Made by a program: the position numbers and the translations under genes. A stretch of 51,067 nucleotides of DNA from Cryobacterium sp. (GTDB lineage Bacteria; Actinomycetota; Actinomycetes; Actinomycetales; Microbacteriaceae), in NCBI RefSeq assembly GCF_026786305.1, contig NZ_JAJAYI010000074.1:1-51067 (forward strand), read 5' to 3'. Under the pieces are notes generated by a model. The model did not search any database, was not told where the DNA came from, and saw nothing but the letters and a program-made list of their open reading frames with translations. Positions 8,425 through 17,701 of this stretch are shown piece after piece (the stretch's first letter is position 1; the number at the start of each line of letters is the position of its first letter).

Positions 8425-9207
8425 ATGAAGTTCACGACCCCCATTTTCGCTGCAACTGACCGTACCGCTGCCGCCACGCTCGCGCTCGCCTCCCCGCTCG
8501 CCGCGAGCAGTCGGTCGAATACCGTGCGCGGCAACACGACGCTTGGCAGAGTGACTCCCCGCATGGTTCGACGTGCGCATCGCCGGCCGGCCGGTCCGAC
8601 GGGTCGCCGTACGGCCCGAGCCGTGTTCGCGGTCGTCGTCGTAGCCGGGGCCCTCGGCTGGGGAGCGGCTCCCGCATCGGCTCACAACTCGGCCGTTGGC
8701 TCATCTCCAACCGCCGACGCGGTCGTGACCGAGCAACCCGGAGTGTTCTCGGTCACCACCAGTGATCTGTTGCTCGATCTAGGCGGAACAGGCTCGGGCA
8801 GTGCGATCGTCATCACCGGGCCCGCCAGCGCGCCGCTGTTTTATGGTGATGGGTGCGCAACCGTCTCCGGTGCCACGGTCGAAACTGCGGCTCAACTTGG
8901 CGCGGCCGGGCTGTACACGGTGATCTGGCAAACGGTCTCCACCGACGGCCACTCGATCTCCGACGAGTTCACCTTTGACTGGCAGCCGGCTCCAGACCAG
9001 TCGCTTGCCGACGGGGCGGCTACTGCTCCGTCTTGCGGAACCGAAGCGGATGCGGCCACCTCGCCCCCCGCAGCTGCCGGAACGACCGGTTCTGGCGCTA
9101 ACGACAGCACCCTTCAAACCATCGCCTGGATGGGGGGAGCCTTCGGCGCAGTGCTGCTCGTTGTGGGAGCAACCCTCGTCATACTGCGTCGCAAAACCCG
9201 CCCCTGA
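8425..9207 (+). CDS. CopC-domain copper resistance protein, membrane anchored
   Basis: A 260-residue secreted protein. After a hydrophobic segment (about residues 67-86, '[17 protein letters not shown]') the mature part begins '[15 protein letters not shown]', matching CopC/YobA domains in which a near-N-terminal His helps bind copper; a second His lies in '[10 protein letters not shown]'. A Thr/Ala-rich linker leads to one transmembrane helix near the C terminus ('[16 protein letters not shown]'). The first 46 residues before the signal segment are odd: the start at 8425 has a good GAAGGA site, while an ATG at 8563 would give a normal signal peptide. It probably acts on the outer face of the membrane. 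Confidence 0.8.
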   Translation: MKFTTPIFAATDRTAAATLALASPLAASSRSNTVRGNTTLGRVTPRMVRRAHRRPAGPTGRRTARAVFAVVVVAGALGWGAAPASAHNSAVGSSPTADAVVTEQPGVFSVTTSDLLLDLGGTGSGSAIVITGPASAPLFYGDGCATVSGATVETAAQLGAAGLYTVIWQTVSTDGHSISDEFTFDWQPAPDQSLADGAATAPSCGTEADAATSPPAAAGTTGSGANDSTLQTIAWMGGAFGAVLLVVGATLVILRRKTRP

Positions 9208-9265
9208 CTCTCGCTGGTGCACACTCGCTCGGTGCGGGAACGTGTCAGGGGGCGCGGGTAAAGTT

Positions 9266-11347
9266 ATGCAGGTGAGTTGGAACGCTGAGCTGCCATGGAA
9301 CCCTGACGACGTCGAACCACCGAGCTCTACTGAACCACCGAGCTCCTCTGAACCACCGAGCGATTTCGACGCCCCCGACGACTTTGACGCACCACCCCCC
9401 GAAGCAGACCCGCAATTCAGCGGGCGGCAGCCCGCGTACGCGGGCGCAGCATCCGCTTCACACCAGACCACCGCGACCCGGCCTGCGACTCGCGCCGCGG
9501 CACCGGTTCGCGCCGCGACACGCAAATTCGCCACCGCCGCCGAAGCATTGCACACCGTCTTCGGCTACGACTCATTCCGTGGCGACCAGGCCGAGATTAT
9601 CGCGCAGGTCGTCGACGGCGAGGACGCCGTCGTGCTCATGCCGACCGGCGGCGGCAAGAGCCTCTGTTATCAGATTCCCGCCCTCGTGCGTGCGGGTACC
9701 GGCATCGTGGTGTCGCCGCTCATCGCCCTGATGCAAGACCAGGTTGACGCACTCACCGCCGTCGGCGTACGTGCCGAATTTCTGAACTCCAGCCAAGATT
9801 CCGCGACCCGTAGCCAGGTCGAGCGCGACTACCTGAACGGCGACCTGGACCTGCTCTACGTCGCCCCCGAGCGACTCTCCAACGAGGCCACCAAACGGCT
9901 GCTTGACCGCGGAACCATCGCCCTGTTCGCCATCGACGAGGCCCACTGTGTATCGCAGTGGGGTCACGATTTTCGGCCGGACTACCTGGCTCTCAGTGAA
10001 CTCGCTGACCGCTGGCCCGACGTGCCGCGCATCGCCCTCACCGCGACGGCGACCGATGCCACGCACCAGGAGATCACAACCCGCCTGCAGCTGGGCGACG
10101 CCAAGCACTTCGTGGCGAGCTTTGACCGACCCAATATTCAGTACCGTATCGTCGGCAAGGCCGAGGTGCGCAAGCAGCTGCTGGCATTCCTGAAGACCGA
10201 GCACCCCGGCGACGCTGGAATCGTTTACGCCCTCAGCCGCAAGACCGTCGACCAGACCGCCGAGTTTCTGCGCGCGAATGGTGTGAACGCTCTGCCGTAC
10301 CACGCCGGTCTCGACGCGGGCTTGCGCGCCCGCACCCAGTCCAGGTTCCTGCGTGAGGAGGGCGTCGTTATCGTCGCCACGATCGCGTTCGGCATGGGAA
10401 TCGACAAGCCCGACGTGCGTTTCGTTGCCCACATCGACCTGCCCAAATCGGTCGAGGGTTACTACCAGGAGACCGGTCGCGCTGGACGTGACGGCGCCCC
10501 GGCCACCGCCTGGCTCGCCTACGGCCTGCAAGACGTGGTGCAGCAGCGCCGCATGATCGACGAATCGCCCGGCGACCTCGGCCATCGGCGCAAACTCTCC
10601 GCCCACCTCGACGCCATGCTTGCCCTGTGCGAAACGGTGCATTGTCGCCGCGTGAACCTGCTGCGCTACTTCGGTCAGACCAGCGAATCCTGCGGCAACT
10701 GCGACACCTGCCTGGAGCCTCCCGAGGCCTGGAACGGCACCATTCCCGCCCAGAAACTGCTCTCCACCATTGTGCGCCTGCAGCGTGAACGCAACCAGAA
10801 GTTCGGCGCCGGTCACCTCATCGACATTCTCCGCGGCAAAGAAACCCCCCGCGCCACCCAATACGGACACTCTGCTCTCAGCACCTGGGGACTCGGCGCC
10901 GATCTCAGCGACCAGGCTTGGCGCGGCGTCGTCCGGCAGATGCTGGCCCAAGGCCTGCTCGCCACCTCCGGTGAATACGGCACCCTGGTGCTGACGGATG
11001 CCGCGGCCGAGGTTCTCAGCGGCGGCCGCGAGGTGCAGTTGCGGCGTGAACCCGACCGCCCCGCACGTTCAAGCGCCGCACGCCGCCCCAGCGCGGCGAA
11101 GGTTGCTGCCGCCGACCTCAGTACGGCTCAGGAAACCCTGTTCGAGGCGCTGCGCGTTTGGCGCTCGGCGGAGTCGAAGGAGCAGGGCGTGCCCGCCTAC
11201 ATCGTCTTCGGCGACGCGACACTGATCGCCGTCGCCGCGGCCGGCCCCACCACCCTCGCGGCCCTCGACGGCATCACCGGCATCGGCGCCAAGAAACTTG
11301 AGGCCTACGGAGAAGCCCTGCTCGAGGTCGTCGTCGCGTCCGCCTGA
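9266..11347 (+). CDS. recQ: ATP-dependent DNA helicase RecQ
   Basis: A 693-residue superfamily 2 3'-5' helicase used in recombination and repair. Walker A '[12 protein letters not shown]', the box '[19 protein letters not shown]', motif III 'ALTATAT', motif VI '[10 protein letters not shown]', the zinc-binding cysteines ('CETVHC' and 'CGNCDTC') and a C-terminal HRDC domain (about 615-693) are all present. I chose the ATG at 9266 over upstream in-frame codons because it follows the previous gene by about 60 bases. The first 85 residues before the helicase core are an acidic Ser/Pro/Asp-rich tail ('[16 protein letters not shown]') encoded by an 18-bp repeat and absent from short RecQ proteins. 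Confidence 0.95.
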   Translation: MQVSWNAELPWNPDDVEPPSSTEPPSSSEPPSDFDAPDDFDAPPPEADPQFSGRQPAYAGAASASHQTTATRPATRAAAPVRAATRKFATAAEALHTVFGYDSFRGDQAEIIAQVVDGEDAVVLMPTGGGKSLCYQIPALVRAGTGIVVSPLIALMQDQVDALTAVGVRAEFLNSSQDSATRSQVERDYLNGDLDLLYVAPERLSNEATKRLLDRGTIALFAIDEAHCVSQWGHDFRPDYLALSELADRWPDVPRIALTATATDATHQEITTRLQLGDAKHFVASFDRPNIQYRIVGKAEVRKQLLAFLKTEHPGDAGIVYALSRKTVDQTAEFLRANGVNALPYHAGLDAGLRARTQSRFLREEGVVIVATIAFGMGIDKPDVRFVAHIDLPKSVEGYYQETGRAGRDGAPATAWLAYGLQDVVQQRRMIDESPGDLGHRRKLSAHLDAMLALCETVHCRRVNLLRYFGQTSESCGNCDTCLEPPEAWNGTIPAQKLLSTIVRLQRERNQKFGAGHLIDILRGKETPRATQYGHSALSTWGLGADLSDQAWRGVVRQMLAQGLLATSGEYGTLVLTDAAAEVLSGGREVQLRREPDRPARSSAARRPSAAKVAAADLSTAQETLFEALRVWRSAESKEQGVPAYIVFGDATLIAVAAAGPTTLAALDGITGIGAKKLEAYGEALLEVVVASA
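9314..9361 (+). repeat. 18-bp tandem repeat in the recQ N-terminal coding region
   Basis: Two units (9314-9331, 9332-9349; gaaccaccgagctc followed by four variable bases) and a 12-base partial third encode Glu-Pro-Pro-Ser-Ser repeats. The unit is a multiple of three and keeps the frame. Confidence 0.9.
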
Positions 11348-11451
11348 TCGCAATTTTAGTTCCCTGGTCCCCGAACCGCCTCATCTCAGCATCTCCCGCT
11401 CGCCGAACTGTGAGTATTGATCTAAATAAATCGTTTCAACGTCTCAAGTCT

Positions 11452-11647
11452 CCCGGGCCGAGCCGGGTGCCAATTGGCTAGGTCCTTGTGGGGGTGCGCA
11501 GGTCTGCGCGGCTCTGAGTTGTAGTGAACCTACAAAACGGATGCCGTGGGCGGCATATATCGTTGTCGTCCGGGTACCGGGCATTTCGCGACCGTGACCT
11601 GCGGTCCTAACGTTGCGATCACCACTCTCGCGCGAACAGTTAGGACC
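11452..11647 (+). promoter_or_regulatory. Hairpin-rich leader of the acyl-CoA dehydrogenase gene, possible structured regulatory RNA
   Basis: The 304-base gap between recQ and the next gene holds no ORF of note but a chain of inverted repeats: 11452-11456/11463-11467, the palindrome 11469-11478, 11496-11500/11505-11509, 11519-11524/11530-11535, 11541-11546/11551-11556, 11570-11573/11577-11580, 11590-11594/11602-11606 and a perfect 9-bp pair 11603-11611/11639-11647. The last two overlap and cannot both form, and the last arm ends four bases before the ATG, covering the AGGA of the ribosome-binding site. An AT-rich stretch at 11411-11437 may hold the promoter. Regulation through RNA structure is an inference. 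Confidence 0.5.
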
Positions 11648-11651
11648 AACC

Positions 11652-13760
11652 ATGGTTGACACGGCCCTGCGCCTCAGCAGCCGATCGACGACGATCGACC
11701 CTCGCCTCGACGTCAGCGTTGACACCGGCCCGATCAAGTCCATCGGCGACCCGACCGCCCCGGCGGTCAATGTTGAGGTACTCGGACGTCAGCTGCTCGG
11801 CACCTGGGCCGACGTGCGCCTCGCCGCCCGTGAAGTCACCGCGCGCCCCGACATGCAGCGCATCGAGGGCCTCTCGATGGCTGACCACCGCCTGCGCGTG
11901 CTCGAGCAGCTCAAGGTGCTCGCCGCCAACGGCCACGTGCTGCGTGCCTTTCCCAAGCACCTCGGCGGGCAAGACGACCACGGCGGAAACATCGCCGGCT
12001 TCGAAGAGCTCGTCATCGCTGACCCGAGCCTGCAGATCAAGGGCGGCGTGCAGTGGGGCCTGTTCGGTGCCGCCGTGCTGCACCTCGGCACAAAGACCCA
12101 CCACGACAAATACCTGCCCGGTATCATGAACCTGAGCGTTCCCGGGGCATTCGCCATGACCGAGATTGGCCACGGTTCCGACGTCGCGAGCATCGGCACC
12201 ACCGCGACCTTCGACGCCGACACCGGCGAGTTCGTCATCAACACCCCGTTTCGCGCCGCGTGGAAGGACTACCTCGGCAACGCCGCGAAAGACGGCATCG
12301 CCGCCGTGCTGTTCGCGCAGCTCATCACCCAGGGCGTCAACCACGGCGTGCACGCCTTCTACCTGCCCATTCGCGACGCGAACGGCGACTTCCTGCCCGG
12401 TGTCGGCGGCGAAGACGACGGCCTCAAGGGTGGCCTCAACGGCATCGACAACGGCCGACTGCACTTCGAGAACGTGCGCATCCCGCGCGAAAACCTGCTC
12501 AACCGGTACGGCGATGTCGCCGAAGACGGCACCTACACCAGCCCGATCGGCAGCCCCGGCCGCCGCTTCTTCACCATGCTCGGCACCCTGGTGCAGGGTC
12601 GCGTGTCGCTCGACGGTGCCGCCACCGCGGCATCCGCTCTAGCTTTGACCATCGCGATCACCTACGGAAGCCAGCGCCGCCAGTTCACCGCCGGAAGCGA
12701 CACCGACGAAGAGGTCATCCTCGACTACCAGCGCCACCAGCGCCGGTTGTTCCCGCGCCTCGCCACGACCTACGCGCAGACCTTCGCGCACGATGAATTC
12801 CTGGTGAAGTTCGACGAGGTGTTCAGCGGCAAGGCCGACACCGACGACGACCGGCAAGACCTGGAGACCCTCGCCGCCGCGCTCAAGCCGCTCTCCACCT
12901 GGCACGCGCTCGACACCCTGCAGGAGGCCCGCGAAGCCTGCGGCGGCGCCGGATTTCTGGCCGAGAACCGCCTCGTCGGCCTGCGCGCCGACCTCGACAT
13001 CTTCGCGACCTTCGAGGGCGATAACAACGTGCTGCTGCAGCTCGTTGCCAAGCGACTGCTCACTGATTACAGTCGCAAATTCGCCAAAGCGGATGTCGGC
13101 GCCCTCGCCCGCTACGTCGTGCAGCACGCTGCTGGTCGCGCGTACCATGGCACCGGTCTGCGAACCCTCGGGCAGACGGTTTTCGATCGGGGGTCCACGG
13201 CCCGCTCCGTCGGCGCCCTTCGCGATGCCGATGTGCAGCGCGAGCTGCTCACCGATCGGGTCGAGAGCATGATCGGCGAGGTCGCCGGCAAGTTGCGCGG
13301 CGCCACCAAACTGCCCAAGAAGCAGGCCGCCGACCTGTTCAACGCGCACCAGAACGAGCTCATCGAAGCGGCCCGGGCCCACGGGGAACTACTGCAGTGG
13401 GAGTCGTTCACACGGGCACTCGAGGCGACGGCGGATTCCGGTACCAAGCAGGTGCTCACCTGGCTGCGCGACCTGTTCGGCCTCAGCCTGGTGGAGAAGA
13501 ACCTGGCCTGGTACCTCATCCACGGTCGCCTTTCCGCCCAGCGCGCTCAGGCCGTCACGGCGTACATCGACCGGCTCATCGCGCGCATTCGACCGCATGC
13601 GCTCGATCTCGTCGACGCGTTCGGCTACTCGCCAGACCACCTGCGGGCGACGATCGCGAGTGGCATTGAGCGCGAGCGGCAAACCGAAGCCCGCGATTAC
13701 TACGCCGCCCAACGGGCGTCTGGGACCGCGCCCGCCCCCGAGAAGCCGGTCAAGAAGTAG
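11652..13760 (+). CDS. Acyl-CoA dehydrogenase / acyl-CoA oxidase-like flavoprotein
   Basis: A 702-residue protein of the acyl-CoA dehydrogenase superfamily with the length and C-terminal extension of peroxisomal-type acyl-CoA oxidases rather than the 380-residue dehydrogenases. FAD and substrate motifs include 'FAMTEIGHGSDVASIGTTA' and 'REACGGAGFLAENRL', followed by 'DIFATFEGDNNVLLQLVAKR'. It should oxidise acyl-CoA to trans-2-enoyl-CoA in fatty-acid breakdown; whether electrons go to oxygen or to an electron-transfer flavoprotein cannot be read from sequence. The ATG at 11652 directly follows the structured leader; an upstream in-frame start at 11613 is less likely. It stands alone. Confidence 0.88.
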   Translation: MVDTALRLSSRSTTIDPRLDVSVDTGPIKSIGDPTAPAVNVEVLGRQLLGTWADVRLAAREVTARPDMQRIEGLSMADHRLRVLEQLKVLAANGHVLRAFPKHLGGQDDHGGNIAGFEELVIADPSLQIKGGVQWGLFGAAVLHLGTKTHHDKYLPGIMNLSVPGAFAMTEIGHGSDVASIGTTATFDADTGEFVINTPFRAAWKDYLGNAAKDGIAAVLFAQLITQGVNHGVHAFYLPIRDANGDFLPGVGGEDDGLKGGLNGIDNGRLHFENVRIPRENLLNRYGDVAEDGTYTSPIGSPGRRFFTMLGTLVQGRVSLDGAATAASALALTIAITYGSQRRQFTAGSDTDEEVILDYQRHQRRLFPRLATTYAQTFAHDEFLVKFDEVFSGKADTDDDRQDLETLAAALKPLSTWHALDTLQEAREACGGAGFLAENRLVGLRADLDIFATFEGDNNVLLQLVAKRLLTDYSRKFAKADVGALARYVVQHAAGRAYHGTGLRTLGQTVFDRGSTARSVGALRDADVQRELLTDRVESMIGEVAGKLRGATKLPKKQAADLFNAHQNELIEAARAHGELLQWESFTRALEATADSGTKQVLTWLRDLFGLSLVEKNLAWYLIHGRLSAQRAQAVTAYIDRLIARIRPHALDLVDAFGYSPDHLRATIASGIERERQTEARDYYAAQRASGTAPAPEKPVKK

Positions 13761-13768
13761 TCCCGCCC

Positions 13769-13786
13769 GTCGTACTCAGGTACGAC
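13769..13786. promoter_or_regulatory. Perfect inverted repeat upstream of the ABC/two-component operon
   Basis: GTCGTAC-TCAG-GTACGAC is a perfect 7-bp inverted repeat with a 4-base centre, eight bases after the acyl-CoA dehydrogenase stop and about 120 bases before the ABC gene. Its symmetry and 18-bp size suit a dimeric LuxR/NarL-type response regulator, one of which is encoded in the operon downstream; autoregulation is inferred. Confidence 0.5.
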
Positions 13787-13790
13787 ACAG

Positions 13791-13825
13791 GTGGCGCACA
13801 ATCATCCCCATGGTTGATGCGCCAC
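13791..13825. promoter_or_regulatory. Perfect 8-bp inverted repeat in the ABC operon leader
   Basis: GTGGCGCA (13791-13798) is repeated inverted as TGCGCCAC (13818-13825) with a 19-base spacer. It could be a hairpin ending the upstream transcript, although it has no T-run, or a second regulatory element of the following operon. Confidence 0.4.
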
Positions 13826-13906
13826 ATTGAGGGGAGACCATACCGTTTGATAGGGGGGCTTCAGAGCAGTGAAACGAGGCTCTCCCACTAACGGAATGAG
13901 GCGGTC

Positions 13907-14845
13907 GTGATCCAGGCACAGTCCCTGACCAAGCACTACGGAAGCAAGACCGCGGTCGACGCGGTCGACTTCGTGGTGCAACCGGGCAAGGTCACCGGTT
14001 TTCTCGGGCCGAACGGCGCGGGCAAGTCCACAACGATGCGCATGATCGTCGGCCTGGATCGTCCCAGCGCCGGCTCGGTCATCGTCAACGGCAAACCGTA
14101 CCACGAGCACAAGGCTCCGCTGCGTGAGGTCGGCGTGCTGCTCGACGCCACGGCCGTGCACACCGGTCGCAGCGCCTACAACCACCTGCGCGCCATGGCC
14201 GCCACGCACAACATCCCCACCAGCCGGGTACACGAGGTCATCAATCTCACCGGCCTCGAGTCCGTCGCCCGCAAACGCGCTGGCGGATTCTCGCTCGGCA
14301 TGGGCCAGCGCCTCGGCATCGCCGCGGCGTTGCTCGGCGACCCGGCCACGCTCATCCTCGACGAGCCGGTCAACGGCCTCGACCCCGAGGGCGTGCAGTG
14401 GGTGCGCAAGCTCACCAGACAGCTCGCGGCCGAGGGCCGCACCGTGCTGCTCTCCTCGCACCTCATGAGCGAGATGGCGCTCACCGCCGACCACCTCATC
14501 GTGCTCGGTCGCGGCCGGGTGATAGCGGATGCCTCGGTCGCCGATATCATCGCCTCGGCTGCCCAGAATACGGTTCGCGTACGCACCCCGCACACCGCGG
14601 CCCTCGCAACCCTGCTGGCGCAGACGGATGTGACCATCACCAACATCGAGCAGGACGTACTCGAGATCAGCGGACTGACCGTGTCCGAAATTGGTGAGTG
14701 CGCCGCCGCCGCCCAGATCTCCCTGCACGAACTCTCCGCGGTAAGCGCCTCGCTCGAGGACGCCTACATGAAACTCACCCAGAACGAAGTGGAGTATCGC
14801 ACCGGCGACGCTTCCTCCCCCACCGAAGCGGAGGCGGCTCGGTGA
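13907..14845 (+). CDS. ABC transporter ATP-binding protein
   Basis: A 312-residue ABC-2-type exporter ATPase. Walker A 'GPNGAGKST' (about residues 39-47), a signature region 'FSLGMGQRLG' and Walker B 'LILDEPVNGLDPEG' are intact. It starts at GTG and its stop overlaps the GTG of the permease gene (GTGA at 14842-14845). With the permease and the downstream sensor/regulator it forms a four-gene set like actinobacterial drug or envelope-stress exporters controlled by their own two-component system. The substrate is unknown. Confidence 0.92.
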   Translation: MIQAQSLTKHYGSKTAVDAVDFVVQPGKVTGFLGPNGAGKSTTMRMIVGLDRPSAGSVIVNGKPYHEHKAPLREVGVLLDATAVHTGRSAYNHLRAMAATHNIPTSRVHEVINLTGLESVARKRAGGFSLGMGQRLGIAAALLGDPATLILDEPVNGLDPEGVQWVRKLTRQLAAEGRTVLLSSHLMSEMALTADHLIVLGRGRVIADASVADIIASAAQNTVRVRTPHTAALATLLAQTDVTITNIEQDVLEISGLTVSEIGECAAAAQISLHELSAVSASLEDAYMKLTQNEVEYRTGDASSPTEAEAAR

Positions 14846-15687
14846 GCACCGTAGCCCACCCCACCCCGCCATCCACTGCGCGCACATCCTTCGCGTCGAC
14901 CGGCTCCGGGCTCAGCTTCACCGGCCTGCTCCGCTCCGAATCGATCAAGTTGTGGAGCCTGCGCTCCACATACTGGACCTTCTCCCTCGTTGTCGTGGCC
15001 GCGCTTGGCATTGCGGTGCTGATGTCGTTTGCCATGTCGGCCGGGTACGACCCGGCCACCGGTGCTGCCATGGGTATCGACACCGCGCAGATGTTCGTTA
15101 TCGTCTCAACATCTGGGTTGAGCCTCGGACAGCTGATCGTCGCCGTGCTCGGCGTGCTCTCGATCAGTGGTGAGTATTCGAGCGGCATGATCAAGTCGAC
15201 GTTCAGCGCGGTGCCGAACCGTCTGCCCGCACTCTGGGCCAAGGTCTGCGTGTTGTTCGGATTCACCTTCGTGGTGGGCCTGGTCAGCGTGATCGGGTCG
15301 TACCTCGTGGCCATCCCCATCCTGGGAGCCAAAGACATCACCGCGAACCTATTCGACGTTGACGTGATTCTGCCGTTGCTTGGAAACGTGCTGTTCCTGG
15401 CTCTGATCGCAGTCTTCGCCATCGGCATCGGCACGATCGTGCGCAGCAGCGCCGGCGGCATCGCGACGGTGCTTGGAATCATCCTGCTCCTGCCGACCGT
15501 CGTTGGCCTTTTTTCGATGCTCGTCGGGTGGGTAGCCGACATCGTGCCGTTCATGTTCACCGTGGCCGGCTCCGAGATGATCACCCCGAACACCATGGAA
15601 TCCTGGCAGGCGTTCCTGGTTGTTCTCGCCTGGGTCGCTGTGAGCCTCGGTACGGCCGCCCTGCTGCTCAAGCGCCGCGACGCCTGA
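14842..15687 (+). CDS. ABC-2-type transporter permease
   Basis: A 281-residue integral membrane protein with about six or seven hydrophobic helices (for example 'TFSLVVVAALGIAVLMSFAM' and 'VVLAWVAVSLGTAALLL'). The GTG overlapping the ATPase stop is taken as start. It has the ABC-2 permease pattern of a long loop after the first helix, then the 'LSISGEYSSGMIKSTFSAVPNR' region cut here as ISGEYSSGMIKSTFSAVP, which is typical of this family. It pairs with the preceding ATPase to export an unknown compound. Confidence 0.88.
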   Translation: MSTVAHPTPPSTARTSFASTGSGLSFTGLLRSESIKLWSLRSTYWTFSLVVVAALGIAVLMSFAMSAGYDPATGAAMGIDTAQMFVIVSTSGLSLGQLIVAVLGVLSISGEYSSGMIKSTFSAVPNRLPALWAKVCVLFGFTFVVGLVSVIGSYLVAIPILGAKDITANLFDVDVILPLLGNVLFLALIAVFAIGIGTIVRSSAGGIATVLGIILLLPTVVGLFSMLVGWVADIVPFMFTVAGSEMITPNTMESWQAFLVVLAWVAVSLGTAALLLKRRDA

Positions 15688-15703
15688 CCCGTACCATCGA
15701 AGA

Positions 15704-16972
15704 ATGAGAACCCACACGTCTCCCCCCGAGCGCGCACTCGCAGCGGGGGGAGACGTGCGTCTGCCCACCCCTCCCGGAGTCGTGCGGCGGTTCTGGACCC
15801 GGCATCCGCACCTGGCCGACACGCTCATCGCGTTGATCTACGTCGTGCCGATGGCGCTCACCCTTCTTGTAAACCTGCTTGACGCCGAGCCGGCCCCGCT
15901 GCGTGATATTCTCCCGAACGCCGCCATCATGCTGCTCCTGGCCGCTGCCCTGTTCTGTCGCCGACGGATGCCGCGGCTCGGTCTGGCCCTGACCTGGGTC
16001 AGCCTGCTCACCTTTGCCGACTACGGCGAAGCCCACCTCGTGGCTCAGCTCCTCGCGCTCTACGCTGTCGCGGTGTACTCCGACGTGCGCAGCGCCTGGA
16101 TCGGCTTCGGTGCGTCGACGGTGCTGACGAGTCTGGCCGCGTGGCACACCGTGAATCCGGCCGAGGTGCCCTGGATCCCCGTGGCCATCCAGGTGGCGAT
16201 CATGATGTTCGCCGCCACCCTGGTCGGCGTCAACATGGGCAACAGCAAACGCTATGTGGCCTCGCTGCTCGAGCTGGCAGCGCAATTGACCCGCGAACGC
16301 GACCAACAGGCGCAGTTCTCGCGTATCTCCGAGCGGTCTCGCATCGCTGCCGAAATGCACGACGTGGTCGCCCACAGTCTGTCCGTTATGGTGGCGCTCG
16401 CCGACGGTGCCCATGCCATCGCTGCCAAAGACATCGGGCGATCCCGTGCGGCGATGCTTGACGTTGCTGTCACCGGGCGCCGATCGATGACCGAGATGCG
16501 GCGCCTGCTCGGGGTGCTCGACGTCGGTACCGCGCCGGTTCCGCTCGCACCGCAGCCGGGCATCGATCAACTCGCCGACCTCGTCGAATCCTTTCGATCG
16601 ACCGGGCTCCCCGTCGTGTTGGAACGCAGCGGACGCGAACCCACCAACCCGAGCGTGCAGCTGACCATCTTTCGGCTGGTGCAGGAGTCGCTCACCAACG
16701 TGCTGCGCTACGCCGATACGCCGACCCGGGTCGTGGTGCGGCTGAATTCGGCGCCCGGAAGAGCCGAGGTCACGGTCAGCGACAATGGTCGGCTGCGCCG
16801 CGAACCGAGCGCTCATGCGTTCGGCCGCGGCCTGATCGGCATGCAGGAACGGGTGTCTATCTACGGCGGAACTTTTGAAGCCGGAGCGGGACTCCACGAC
16901 GGGTGGCGCGTGCACGCCGCTATGACTTTCGAGAATGAACCGCGACAACCGGCCGTCGACGAGGAGAGATGA
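15704..16972 (+). CDS. Sensor histidine kinase, NarL/DesK type
   Basis: A 422-residue two-component sensor. About five N-terminal membrane helices (residues roughly 40-185) precede a HisKA_3 dimerisation domain with the phospho-acceptor motif 'AAEMHDVVAHSLSVMVAL' and a HATPase domain ending 'GRGLIGMQERVSIYGG'. It lacks an obvious extracellular sensing domain, as in intramembrane-sensing kinases that respond to cell-envelope stress. It starts 16 bases after the permease and its end overlaps the response regulator start by four bases (ATGA). Confidence 0.92.
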   Translation: MRTHTSPPERALAAGGDVRLPTPPGVVRRFWTRHPHLADTLIALIYVVPMALTLLVNLLDAEPAPLRDILPNAAIMLLLAAALFCRRRMPRLGLALTWVSLLTFADYGEAHLVAQLLALYAVAVYSDVRSAWIGFGASTVLTSLAAWHTVNPAEVPWIPVAIQVAIMMFAATLVGVNMGNSKRYVASLLELAAQLTRERDQQAQFSRISERSRIAAEMHDVVAHSLSVMVALADGAHAIAAKDIGRSRAAMLDVAVTGRRSMTEMRRLLGVLDVGTAPVPLAPQPGIDQLADLVESFRSTGLPVVLERSGREPTNPSVQLTIFRLVQESLTNVLRYADTPTRVVVRLNSAPGRAEVTVSDNGRLRREPSAHAFGRGLIGMQERVSIYGGTFEAGAGLHDGWRVHAAMTFENEPRQPAVDEER

Positions 16973-17664
16973 CGGGACCAGGCATGGCCCCGCTGCCCGA
17001 TCCGATCCGCATCATGCTCGTCGACGACCAGGCGCTTCTGCGCGTGGGTTTTCGCATGGTGCTTGAGGCCGAAGACGACTTCAGCGTCGTCGCCGAAGCG
17101 GGCGACGGCGCTCAGGCGATTGCGCTCGCCGCGAGTGTGCGCCCGCAGGTCATCCTGATGGACGTGCGCCTGCCGGGACTCGACGGCATCGAGGCAACCC
17201 GGCAGATTATGGCGGCCCAGCCGGAAGCCCGCATCATCATCCTCACGACCTTTGACCTCGACGAGTACGCGTTCGGTGGGTTGCGCGCCGGCGCGAGCGG
17301 CTTTCTGCTGAAAAACGCCGAACCGGGGGAACTGATCGACGCCATTCGCACGGTGGTCTCGGGGGAGGCCTCCGTTTCACCGCGGGTGACCCGGCGCCTG
17401 CTCGACCTCTTCGGCACCCAGCTGCCGCAGGCCGGCGCCCATGACGCCGATACTGCGGCCGCCGTCGCGGCCCTCACCGAACGGGAGACCGAGGTCTTTC
17501 TGGCGATCGCCGAGGGACTCTCCAACTCCGAACTGGCCGAGCGGTTCTTTCTCTCCGAGTCGACCGTGAAAACCCATGTCGGCCGCATCCTGCACAAACT
17601 CGGCCTGCGGGACCGGGTGCAGGCGGTTATTCTGGCCTACGAGCAGGGTCTCGTCGGCCGCTGA
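16969..17664 (+). CDS. Response regulator, NarL/FixJ family
   Basis: A 231-residue two-component regulator with a receiver domain (phospho-acceptor Asp in 'VILMDVRLPGLDG', about residue 62) and a C-terminal LuxR-type helix-turn-helix ('LTERETEVFLAIAEGLSNSE' onwards, about 168-225). The ATG at 16969 overlaps the kinase stop; a second ATG five codons later is possible. It is the cognate partner of the upstream kinase and probably controls the ABC genes, perhaps through the inverted repeat at 13769-13786. Confidence 0.93.
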   Translation: MTGPGMAPLPDPIRIMLVDDQALLRVGFRMVLEAEDDFSVVAEAGDGAQAIALAASVRPQVILMDVRLPGLDGIEATRQIMAAQPEARIIILTTFDLDEYAFGGLRAGASGFLLKNAEPGELIDAIRTVVSGEASVSPRVTRRLLDLFGTQLPQAGAHDADTAAAVAALTERETEVFLAIAEGLSNSELAERFFLSESTVKTHVGRILHKLGLRDRVQAVILAYEQGLVGR

Positions 17665-17701
17665 TCCCGGCGGCCCCATGGGCGGGGCATAGGCTCAGGG
17701 T

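Noticed and set aside
9572-10951. 459-codon ORF antisense to recQ
   Set aside because: It lies fully inside recQ, and its Gly/Val/Arg-rich composition is what GC-rich codon bias produces on the opposite strand.
13802-14887. 361-codon ORF antisense to the ABC ATPase
   Set aside because: It is opposite a gene with intact Walker motifs and has no recognisable domain.
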